Origin: Sphaerolaimus hirsutus
Taxonomy: Eukaryota; Nematoda; Chromadorea; Monhysterida; Sphaerolaimidae
Direction of reading: 5' to 3'
Assembly: GCA_964036195.1 (NCBI GenBank)
Contig: OZ038452.1
Coordinates: 29,275,785 to 29,339,784, forward strand
DNA: 64,000 nt
Shown here: piece by piece, positions 54,221-64,000 of the stretch
Layout of the letters: every line of letters starts with the position of its first letter
Numbering within the stretch: the first letter of the stretch is position 1
The notes under the pieces: model-generated
Databases searched by the model: none
Told to the model about the DNA's origin: nothing
Seen by the model: only the letters and a program-made list of their open reading frames with translations
Made by a program: the position numbers and the translations under genes

Positions 54221-55860
54221 TCTGTGTGGTATAGGTTTTGTGATATGATAGTGTGGTTTTTGCAAGGTGTCAAACTTTGTTGTAATCTTCAATTGGTTAC
54301 ATTTGTGCTTTGCTGTTCTTTTTGTGTTTGTAAATCCTTGTGGTATAAATTGTAGAGAACCACAAAACCCAACTGAAGGTTGGAGAGAATCCTGCTATAG
54401 GTACCCACTACTCAGAGGCTTGCAAAAACTGACACCCCAATGGGGACCCCCCTCCAAATGGCACCCCCTGGGGAACCTCCCAAAAGTGGCACCCCCTGGG
54501 AACCGCCCAAAAATGGGACCCCCTAGGGCCCCACAAATATGGCACCCCCTGAGGACCACCAGAAAATGGCACCCCTTAGGGCCCCCCCAAAAATGGCACC
54601 CCCTTGGGACCCCATAAAAATAGCACCCCCTGGGGACCCCCCAAACATGGCACCCCCTAGGAACCCCCACAAAAATGGCACCCCCTGGGGACCCACCCAA
54701 AGTTGGCTCCCCCTGGGGACTCTCCAAAAATGGCACCCCCCTGGGGACCCTGTGCATTCTGTGTGGTATAGGTTTTGTGATATGATAGTGTGGTTTTTGC
54801 AAGGTGTCAAACTTTGTTGTAATCTTCAATTGGTTACATTTGTGCTTTGCTGTTCTTTTTGTGTTTGTAAATCCTTGTGGTATAAATTGTAGAGAACCAC
54901 AAAACCCAACTGAAGGTTGGAGAGAATCCTGCTATAGGTACCCACTACTCAGAGGCTTGCAAAAACTGACACCCCAATGGGGACCCCCCTCCAAATGGCA
55001 CCCCCTGGGGAACCTCCCAAAAGTGGCACCCCCTGGGAACCGCCCAAAAATTGGACCCCCTAGGGCCCCACAAATATGGCACCCCCTGAGGACCAGCAAA
55101 AAATGGCACCCCTTAGGGACCCCCCAAAAATGGCACCCCTTAGGGACCCCCCAAAAATAGCACCCCTGGGGACCCCCCAAACATGGCACCCCCTAGGAAC
55201 CCCCACAAAAATGGCACCCCCTGGGGACCCACCCAAAGTTGGCTCCCCCTGGTGACTCTACAAAACCCAACTGAAGGTTGGAGAGAATCCTGCTTTAGGT
55301 ACCCACTTCTCAGAGGCTTGCAAAAACTGACACCCCAATGGGGACCCCCCTCCAAATGGCACCCCCTGGGGAACCCCCCAAAAGTGGCACCCCCTGGGAA
55401 CCGCCCAAAAATGGGACCCCCTAGGGCCCCACAAATATGGCACCCCCTGAGGACCACCAGAAAATGGCACCCCTTAGGGACCCCCTAAAAATGGCACCCC
55501 CTTGGGACCCCCCAAAAATAGCACCCCCTGGGGACCCCCCAAACATGGCACCCCCTAGGAACCCCCACAAAAATGGCACCCCCTGGGGACCCACCCAAAG
55601 TTGGCTCCCCCTGGGGACTCTCCAAAAATGGCACCCCCCTGGGGACCCCCCCCCTCAAAATGGCACCCCATATGGACCCCCCCGCAAAAAAAAATATAGC
55701 ACCCCCCTGAGGACCACCAAAAAATGGCACCCCTGGGGACCACCCAAAAAATGGCATCCCATGTGGACCCCCTTGAAATGGCACCCCCATATGTACCTCC
55801 AGAAAATGGCACCCCCTGGAGACCCCCCAAAAATGGCACCCCATGGGGACCCCCTCTAAA
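54221..55860 (+). repeat. Tandem array of CCCCTGGGGACCCCCCAAAAATGGCA-like 27-28-bp units
   Basis: A core of GGACCCCCCAAAAATGGCA recurs with small changes about 45 times. A larger block of about 537 bp starting near GTGTGGTATAGGTTTTGTGA occurs at 54221 and 54758, and part of it again at 55258, so the array has a higher-order structure. Long ORFs on both strands are repeat translations. Confidence 0.9.
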
Positions 55861-55919
55861 TCCTGTAAACACAGCCCCTAGTTTGGAAACTCCTGTAAAC
55901 TCAGCCCCTAATTTGGAAA

Positions 55920-58620
55920 ATGGTATGAATATTTCAAAAAATCACTATCATCAATCCACAAATGCATCAATTCACAATTTTCAATTTTTTAGCCCCAGGG
56001 GGTAGACTTAAAAAGTTATGGTAATGTAGAGTAGAAATGGAGTGCACATCTCAAATCAGTGCAATAAAAAACCCACAAATGCATCATTTCACAAATTGAA
56101 AGTTTTTGTGCCCAGGGGTTCATTATCAGGGTTTTAGTAATGTGGTGTCAAAATGGAGTGCATATTTGAAATCGCTACAATCAGAAACCCACAAACACAT
56201 CATTTTATGATTTGAAAATTTTTGGCCCTGGGGGTTCATTTTCAGGGTTATGGTAATGTAGTGTCAAAATGAAGTGCATATTTCAAATCAAGGCAATCAA
56301 AAAGCCACAAATGCATCAGATCACAATTTCTAATTTATTAGCCCCATGGGTTCAATTAAAGGCTTACAGTAATGTAGAGTTGAAATTGAGTCATTTCAAA
56401 TCAGTGCAATTAGAAACCTGCAAAATGCATCATTTCACAATAAGAAATTTTTGGGTCTAGGGGTTCAATTTCAGGGTTTTAGTAATGTAGTGTCAAAATG
56501 GAGTGCATATTTGAAATTGCTACAATCAGAAACCCACAAATGCATCATTTTATGATTTGAAAGTTTTTGGCTTAGGGGGTTCATTTTTATGGTTATGGTA
56601 ATGTAGTGTGAAAATTAAGTGCATATTTCAAATGAGTGAAATCAGAAACCTGAAAATTTATGATTTCACAAATTGAAAGTTTTTGGCTCCAGAGGTTCAT
56701 TTTCAGGGTTATGGTTATGTAGTTTTCAGGGTTTTGTAGTGTCAAAATGGATTGCATATTTCAAATCAGTGCAATTAGAAACCCACATCAAATCATTTCA
56801 CAATTTCTAATTTTTTAAGCCCTGGGCATATTTGAAATTGCTACACTCAGAAACCCACAAATCCATCATTTTATGGTTTGAAAGTTTTTGGCCCAGGGGG
56901 TTCATTTTTAGGGTTATGGTAATGTAGTGTCAAAATGAAGTGCATATTTCAAATGAGTGCTTTCAGAAACCCGAAAATGCATCATTTCTCAAATTGAAAG
57001 TATTTGGCCCCATGGGTTCATTTTTAGGGTTATGGTAATGTAGTGTCAAAATGGAGTGCATATATCAAATTGGTGCAATCAGAGACCCAAATTTGAAATC
57101 AGTGCAATCAGAAACCCAAAAATGAATGATTTCACAAATTGAAAGTTTTTGGCTCCAGAGCTTCATTTTCAGGGTTATGGTTATGTAGTTTTCAGGGTTA
57201 TGTAGTGTCAAAACAGAGTGCATATTTCAAATCAGTGCAATTAGAAACCCACATTGAATCATTTCACAATTTCTAATTTTTTAAGCCCTGGGCATATTTG
57301 AAATCACTACACTCAGAAACCCACAAATCCATCATTTTATGGTTTGAAAGTTTTTGGCCCAGGGGGTTCATTTTAGGGTTATGGTAATGTAGTGTCAAAA
57401 TGAAGTGCATATTTCAAATGAGTGCTATCAGAAACCCAAAAATGCATCATTTCTCAAATTGAAAGTATTTGGCCCCATGGGTTCATTTTTAGGGTTATGG
57501 TAATGTAGTGTCAAAATGGAGTGCATATATCAAATTGGTGCAATCAGAGACCCAAATTTGAAATCAGTGCAATCAGAAACCCAAAAATGAATGATTTCAC
57601 AAATTGAAAGTTTTTGGCTCCAGAGGTTCATTTTCAGGGTTATGGTTATGTAGTTTTCAGGGTTATGTAGTGTAAAAACAGAGTGCATATTTCAAATCAG
57701 TGCAATTAGAAACCCACATTGAATCATTTCACAATTTCTAATTTTTTAAGCCCTGGGCATATTTGAAATCGCTACACTCAGAAACCCACAAATCCATCAT
57801 TTTATGGTTTGAAAGTTTTTGGCCCAGGGGGTTCATTTTAGGGTTATGGTTATGTAGTGTCAAAATGAAGTGCATATTTCAAATGAGTGCAATCAGAAAC
57901 CCGAAAATGCATCATTTCTCAAATTGAAAGTATTTAACCCCATGGGTCCATTTTGAGGGTTATGGTAATGTAGTGTCAAAATGGAGTGCATGTATCAAAT
58001 CAGTGCAATCAGAAACCCAAATTTGAAATCAGTGCAATCAGAAACCCAAAAATGCATCATTTCACAAATTGAAAGTTTTTGGCCCCAGTGGTTCATTTTC
58101 AGGGTTATGGTAATGTAGTGTCAAAATGAAGTGCATATTTCAAATGAGTGCAATCAGAAACCCAAAAATGCATCATTTCTCAAATTGAAAGTATTTGGCC
58201 CCATGGGTTCATTAACGGGTTATGGTAATGTAGTGTCAATGGAGTGCATATATCAAATCAGTGCAATCAGAAACCTAAATTTGAAATCAGTGCAATCAGA
58301 AACCCAAAATTGCATCATTTCACAAATTGAAAGTTTTTGGCCCCAGTGGTTCATTTTCAGGGTTATGGTAATGTAGTGTCAAAATGGAGTGCATTATATA
58401 TCAAATCAGTGCAATTAGAAACCCACAATGCATCATTTCACAATTTGAAAGTTTTGGCCCCATTTTGGGTTCAATTTCAGGGTTATTGTAATGTACTGTC
58501 AGAATGGAGTGCATATTTCAAATCATTGTAATCAGTAACCCACAAATGCATTATATCACAATTTATATTTTTTAGCCCTGGGGGCCTCACTTAAGGATTA
58601 TGGTAATGTTATTGTTAACT
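55920..58620 (+). repeat. Satellite of about 115-120-bp monomers
   Basis: Each monomer contains GTAATGTAGTGTCAAAATG, GTGCATATTTCAAATCAGTG and AGAAACCCACAAATGCATC. About twenty monomers, with a larger period around 430-440 bp (compare 56700-57130 with 57140-57570 and 57620-58020). Confidence 0.9.
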
Positions 58621-59520
58621 CCCATAAACTCAGCCCCTAATTTGGCAAACACCCATCAACTCAACTCCCATAAACTCGGCCTCTAATTTGTGAACTTGTG
58701 TCAACAGCCCCTTATTTTTAAACTTCTGTCAACTCAACCCTAATTTATAAACACCCATCAACTCAACCCTGAATTGTAAACTCAGCCCCTAAAAACTCAA
58801 GTCAACCCCCTATACATGTGCAATTGCATTCTTGGGAAGCAACTTTGCCATCTACTAACCCTGTTTGTCAAGATTGTGGATCGTGTTTGTAAAGGGCATT
58901 TGTACTAATAAATAGTGACTGCATTGTGTGCAAAAACACACACGAATTGGGCACAATGAGGCCTGTGATTGTGCGTCCTATCTTTTACATTAGGCATACC
59001 TAGCACGCAATTCTTTCACAATTGTATATGTTTTGATTATGATTAGTTCAACATGTTCTAAGGTTGAGGAGTTCTAATTCCGCAATTGGAGAACTCAAAC
59101 ACCAATTTGTAAGTGAAAAGTAAAAAGTTGAAGGAAATTTTTTTTGTGAGGGAGAACTGAAATGCAAATAAAAAGTCATTTTGAGTGTTTTCTCATGACT
59201 GGCCATCTGTCTTTTAAGTTGCCATTTCACTTACAAATTTACTTTTCTTTCAATTTTTACTTGCCTTTCAACCTGCCATTACTTCTCACTCATAAATTTT
59301 TTTTAGTTCTCCTGTTACGGAATTAGCACCTTAAGGCCCTACACCCACTAGTTGACAACGATGCAAAATGTCAACTCCAATCCCAATTCAATATCCCGAT
59401 CCCATCATTCTAAATATATATATATATATATATAAAATAGGTAAGCAGAAAATGTCGATGGAGATCATATGAAAATCCATAATGTTGTAAAAAACATTGT
59501 GTTTTTTGTATTCTCTGATA
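58621..59520. other. Non-coding DNA inside the 5.9-kb element
   Basis: Begins with AACTCAGCCCCTAATTTG words (58610-58810). A fold-back with GGTGCTAATTCCGTAAC-type ends spans about 59060-59335, related to family E. An (AT)n run lies at 59417-59434. No gene seen. Confidence 0.45.
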
Positions 59521-61120
59521 GCGGAAGCACTTGATATAATTTTTACGTTTACGTTTTATTTTACGTTTTCCCTGGTATTTTAAAAGTACCTTACGTTTTA
59601 GTATTTATACTTTTGATTTTAAAAAGGTATTTACGTTTACTTTTACATTTTCCAAAAATACCAGTATTTGTACAACTCTGTTCTGGGGGAGCTGAGGGGG
59701 TAGAAAAGTTGCACATACTTACAATCTACCAATGTCAAAAAAAACTTTTTGGTCTTGTATATCCTGAAAAAAATTTATTAAAAATTTAAATTTCATCAGG
59801 AACAAAAATTTGTATGAATTTCCCATAATTATTTTCCAGAAAAAAATAAATTAAATAAAGTGAATAAAATTGATTTTCAACACAAATGAAGGGTTTAGTG
59901 GGGGTGCCCCCATGGGTATATACTGTATTTCCTTGAATAACCCCCCGGGAGTTTATTTTTTCAGAGTGAAAATTTTGAGAGAAAAACATGAAAAATGCAA
60001 CAATAACCACCATTTATAAGTTTTTACAGCCTGATATAAGGATGTAGATGGTATAAACGATGTTCTAACAGAACACAGTTAGTGTTTTGAACGTCTGTTA
60101 TGCATTTCCCGGACCACAAATTCATATTGCCCATTTTGAGGGGGGTATTTCAAGGAAATACGGTATAGTAAATACTTGGGGACACGCTCACACAAAATGA
60201 CAGCCTGACAGCTTGCCTGTAGGATTTTTAAAATATAGTGTTCTGAAATTCCCATTTATATTTTCCACCAGTTTATCGCAGTATTTAGTAATTTTTATCC
60301 TGGTGAATCCAGGTCAGGTCACATTCCCCCCGGTTAAATTCCTCATAGGGGAATTTAACCGGAGGCGAAAGTGCCAATTACCGTACCCGGTATCACACCC
60401 TCGAATTAAAACCCCTCAATTTTTTCCGGCGTGAGTACATAATTTAATTTGAGGATACACGGACAAAATCCTGGCGACCCCTGGCAGTATGAAATGTCCA
60501 TCAAAAAATACCTGAAAATTTTGTGCGTTAATCAGAATTAAATACGTCCCGACTACATACATAAATATCTATCCACACGGGCATTATAACAGAAACGCTT
60601 CAATTCGACAATAGTTCACCCGGGATCATGTGCTCCGGTAAGGCGGCCTTTATTTTGAATGCATGAAAATTAGAGTGACCCCCACAGAATGCTGATCAGA
60701 GCCTGCTTGCAAATGCATGCAATAATGATAACTTATCTGACGCCGGGCACCCACCCATCCGGTTTGAATGGACCTAGGAAATTCCATGTGATAAAATGCC
60801 ACACCAACTATAGTCTGCATGGGTGAAGTCCGGCGATATTAGAATTTACAATGAAATCTACCATAACCCAGCTGAATGTAATAAGTAAGATTAAAGTTGT
60901 CTTATCAGATTTACCACGTTGTGTCTGTCCACACTAGTTTCCACACGAATTTTCGAAAACTCACAAATCAGCTTAGAACGCATTTAAGTTTTCTACAATG
61001 AGTTGGCTGTCAACTACAGTTGACGGAGATTCAAAATGACTCATTGTGGAAAACTCAAACACGTTCAAAGCTCATTTATGAGTTTTCGAAATTTCATGGG
61101 AAAACTAGTGCCATTGCTTC

Positions 61121-61371
61121 TATACTCGGCGGACATGATACTCTGCCCTCGCACTGATTTATGTCTCGTGTTGGAAGCGTGCCAATGATTATTAAATCAT
61201 GCGATTTCCATAAAAAGGTGAAAAAAATCATCGATGTGAATATGTTAATGAACAACATTACAACAACAATCAATTTTGTCATGTTTTGATGAAACTCGCA
61301 CGCGTTAACCATCGTTGGCACACTTCCAGCGGGAACCACGCGTGCAAGGTGTAAAGTAACCGGAGTATACT
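61121..61371. mobile_element. Family K element private to the right arm
   Basis: TATACTCGGCGGACATGATA at the left and CCGGAGTATAC at the right. The left arm near 37640 has the plain site ACCATAGTAGAAGCAATGG. Confidence 0.75.
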
Positions 61372-62114
61372 ATTGTTAAATTTGGTGCAGTTTTCCACGT
61401 GACCTTATTCATCAAAATATGGTAGCATTCATTGTATAGCGATTTGTCTGTCCAGTTTACTCTGTGGTCATCGTGTACGTAGTGCTCATGGTGGCTAGTA
61501 AACTTTTCATGAAAGTAGTAGGCATGAAACAAACTGTTGACGTTTGCATAGGGTCGGTACTTTCGGACCACTGACGGATGCAAACGTGTCTTTGTCAATA
61601 TATCGCTACTAAAGTGTAATGTTTCTTCCGGAGTTGGGAAGTTTCTTCCGCGATAGTTGGAGTTGTGCCACGGTGAATTGCCAGTGCCGCCGCAGTTAAT
61701 GATGGCAAATGAAAATTCGAATTTTTTTTTCAACACTTGAAAAAGAACACTTTAAAATTGATTTTTTTTGTTGGTAATATTCGAAAACGTTTTCGAATTT
61801 TTTCTCATACATTGGTTGAAAATTCCCAAAAAATGCAAAAACACAATACAATACATCGATTTCTCACGAATTTGTACCGTCGGAGAAAAAATTGCGATAA
61901 TTTAGTGGACATGCGATAATTTAGTGGAAAAAATCGAAAATTCGAAAAGTATTTGAAAAATATTCGAAAACTATTTTTATAAAAATTTTGAAATTCAAAA
62001 AGTCAATTGAGAGAAACACTTGAAAATTTAAACTCCTTTGTTCCAATAGGTCGCTACACATGACAACTAGCTACACGTTGTATGCCACCATAAAATCATA
62101 TCATGCTTGCTCAT

Positions 62115-62590
62115 CAAATGCGACACTTTCTTTCCGAAAGGCGCCATGGCGCTTTTGGCGCTTGGCGCTATATTCCGGTGGCGCCATTAGCGCTTGGCGC
62201 TAGCATTTGAAAAAGCGCGAAAAAAGCGCCAGAGAATGAAAAATTTACGCTGCGATAACTGACTGCGAATTTGCGTAAGCTCGATGGCCAATTCATTTTA
62301 TGGCTAATTTTATTCTTATGAATACCTGTCGTAAAAGTCTTAAAAATACTACCTGTCGTAAAAGTCTTGAAAGTCATGTAAAATGCCCTGTAAAATGTGA
62401 AACATGCTTGGCGCCATAGCCTCCTGGCGCCATTGGCGCTTGGCGCCGTGGTCTGGAAAAGCGCCATGGCGCTTTTGGCGCTTGGCGCTATTTTGTCGTG
62501 GCGCCATTGGCGCTTGGCGCTGGACTTTGAAAAGCGCCATGGCGCTTTTGGCGCTTGGCGCTAAAATCCTGGCGCTTTTTACATCACTGG
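62115..62590. mobile_element. Family D GGCGCC-word array, possibly two decayed copies
   Basis: GGCGCCATGGCGCTTTTGGC words at 62140-62235 and 62410-62575, right end GGCGCTTTTTACATCACT. The left terminal TAGTGATG was not found. Absent from the left arm. Confidence 0.65.
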
Positions 62591-62981
62591 TCACTAGCCA
62601 TGTGTTTTTTACTTTTTTACTTCTCAATTCACCTCGCATTTTACTTCTTATTCACTTATAGCACAGTAGCACTTGAAATGAGGCATTTCAGCATACAAAC
62701 TGTGCATTTCCGCGTCATACTAAGTGAGTAGCATACTAAATGATGCACCCCCGTCTGCGATCCTTTCTTGTGTCGCAGAGATTTGTTTCTGCTAATTGCC
62801 GGTTGCTCGTTTGACACTTCTTTTGACTTTTGAACACGCCCGTTTTTGACATTGAGCATGATCAGCTAAATATTATCATTTGTACGGTGTGTTTAACATG
62901 ATTCACACACACGCATCCAGCAAGGTTTTCGTCGGGCTTCAGCTATCGTTTTGTTGATGTCTCATATCCACCACCCACCAG

Positions 62982-63173
62982 GTGCCAATCCCAAGCCCTG
63001 TAAAGTGTAAAGTAAAGTGTCAAATGTAAAGTCAAATGCAAAGTAAAGTGTCAATTGTCATGCAAAGTTCAGTAATAATATCTTTTCTTTTTTGTTTTGA
63101 TTGACACTTGACTTTGCATTTGACTTTACATTTGACACTTTACTTTACACTTTACAGGGCTTGGGACTGCCCC
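62982..63173 (+). mobile_element. Family E element, 192 bp, CAG duplication: a free-standing GT...CAG insertion
   Basis: GTGCCAATCCCAAGCCCTGT to ACAGGGCTTGGGACTGCCCC, with CAG at 62979-62981 and 63174-63176. The left arm has the empty site (reverse strand CCACCCAGCTAGG, near 36545), so the insertion added GTGCC...CCCCAG after an existing CAG, an excisable GT-AG unit. Confidence 0.92.
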
Positions 63174-63194
63174 CAGCTATTCATATCTAGGTAA

Positions 63195-63513
63195 ATACCG
63201 TATTTGCTTGAATAATCCCCCTGGGGATTTCGTCAGACTTTTTTAGGGGGGAACTATTCGAGCGGGGGAATTATTATTTCGTCAAAATTTTCAAGCATGT
63301 TTCTATCAAATCATTTCACAGAATATGCTGCATTTACGCCATAACGTGACATTTTAGATAAAATTGGACACAACAAATTGATCAAATCTTTTAAGGGGCG
63401 GATTATTCAAGGGGGGAATTATTTTTTCCTCACGCATCTTAGAGGGGGGATTATTCGAGGGGGGGGGGGGAGGGGAATTATTCAAGGGGGGAACTATTCA
63501 AGCAAATACGGTA
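63195..63513. mobile_element. Family G element at a TA, private to the right arm
   Basis: CCGTATTTGCTTGAATAATC at the left and ATTCAAGCAAATACGG at the right. In the left arm the corresponding place carries two other TA insertions (35286-36528). Confidence 0.8.
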
Positions 63514-63593
63514 TATAAAATACCATGCGCAACTTTTTGACTCGTTTACCCTCACATACCCCACGTACCACGCCCCATTGCCTATCTATCTAC

Positions 63594-64000
63594 CGTAGGT
63601 CCTCGAAATACCCCCCTTGAATTCACCTCCCTCGAAAGACCCCCAGATCTTTTCGAGCTGGGGAAAAAATAACCGCCCCTCGAAATACCCCCGTCTGGAA
63701 TTATGTACATCATGTATGCAATGTACATGATGTGTAAATATCGTCCTCACAGTTTGCATCGTTAGCTAATATTCTAGTTAGTGTATCGATGCACGTTGAT
63801 ATGTCCAAATATACCCTACTTGGACACATTGATTGTTGGTTTTTAGTAAATAAAAGCGTACTCTTTACTATAAATTTCATGAAAATTTCTGACAAATAAT
63901 ACCAACCCCCTTCCTCGAATAAACCCCCTCGGAATACCCCCCTCAAAATCTCCACTATGCGAAAATAAACCCCCTGAGGGTATCTCGCGGAGATACGGTG
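63594..64000. mobile_element. Family G element, right-arm homologue of 34603-35213
   Basis: TACCGTAGGTCCTCGAAATA at the left, ending AGATACGGTG at the window edge. Confidence 0.75.

Larger units (their letters stand above)
53758..59680. mobile_element. 5.9-kb hAT-like family C element filled with satellite arrays
   Basis: CAGAGTTGCGAAAACGTATT at the left and GTATTTGTACAACTCTG at the right, perfect 8-bp duplication TTCTGGGG (53750-53757, 59681-59688). The left arm (about 39230) shows the uninterrupted site. ACGTTTACG words lie next to both ends, as in other C copies. The body holds the two arrays below and AT-rich DNA. No transposase seen. Confidence 0.92.
51146..64000. repeat. Right arm of the giant inverted repeat
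   Basis: Reverse complement of 34603-44240 with large private insertions (53758-59680, 61121-61371, about 62115-62590, 62982-63173). It continues past the window end. Confidence 0.85.

Noticed and set aside
54267-55872. Proline/tryptophan-rich ORFs up to 144 residues on both strands
   Set aside because: The 27-28-bp tandem unit is open in many frames. No start context, no splice pattern.
55920-58620. CRISPR-like repeat-spacer pattern
   Set aside because: Monomers are continuous tandem satellites without unique spacers, and the DNA is eukaryotic.
34603-64000. The giant inverted repeat as terminal repeats of one very large transposon (Maverick-like)
   Set aside because: No polymerase B, integrase, ATPase or capsid motif lies between the arms; the centre holds a host acyltransferase gene.

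Overview
This is repeat-saturated eukaryotic nuclear DNA, most likely from an invertebrate animal; I cannot name the species. Evidence is spliceosomal introns in an Hsc70 gene and a membrane-bound acyltransferase gene, an RT element with an APE-type endonuclease, and dense DNA-transposon debris. Two 200-base runs of N (20264-20463 and 50946-51145) are scaffold gaps.

Layout. 1-5072: nested hAT-like non-autonomous elements and TA-flanked elements. 5073-15242: a 10.2-kb unit bounded by inverted repeats of about 150 bp. It carries, on the minus strand, a gene for a gag-like/RGG/SGNH-esterase protein followed by an endonuclease-reverse transcriptase ORF, and on the plus strand a small convergent intron-containing gene I do not recognise. 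15243-22700: more nested elements, many with verifiable target-site duplications (TSDs). 22746-34155: thirteen exons of a cytosolic Hsc70 gene (minus strand) spread over 11.4 kb of introns full of transposons. 34603-44240 and 51146-64000: two arms of a giant imperfect inverted repeat, one starting exactly at a scaffold gap. Between them, 44894-50345 holds six exons of an LPCAT/MBOAT-like acyltransferase gene (plus strand). 53758-59680: a 5.9-kb hAT-like unit with satellite arrays, inserted in the right arm only.

Main points. (1) The 4.5-kb ORF of the RT unit is interrupted by eight segments with good GT-AG splice sites, AT-rich against GC-rich exons. All eight are multiples of three and free of in-frame stops, so spliced and unspliced RNAs could both be translated. 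An intron-bearing RT element inside inverted repeats is hard to reconcile with ordinary LINE retrotransposition. (2) A family of about 190-bp fold-back elements starts with GTGCC and duplicates a CNG trinucleotide. When the target is CAG the insertion is itself a GT...AG intron, and the second intron of Hsc70 is exactly such an element. (3) Many hAT-like families here consist of a short terminal repeat plus an array of one short word, and the word differs between families. (4) Several insertions are present in one arm of the inverted repeat and absent at the same site in the other, which proves element boundaries. The arm arrangement itself may be an assembly artefact (an alternative haplotype joined in reverse).

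Limits: no searches were run. Family names rest on motifs and TSD length, and splice sites are read by eye.
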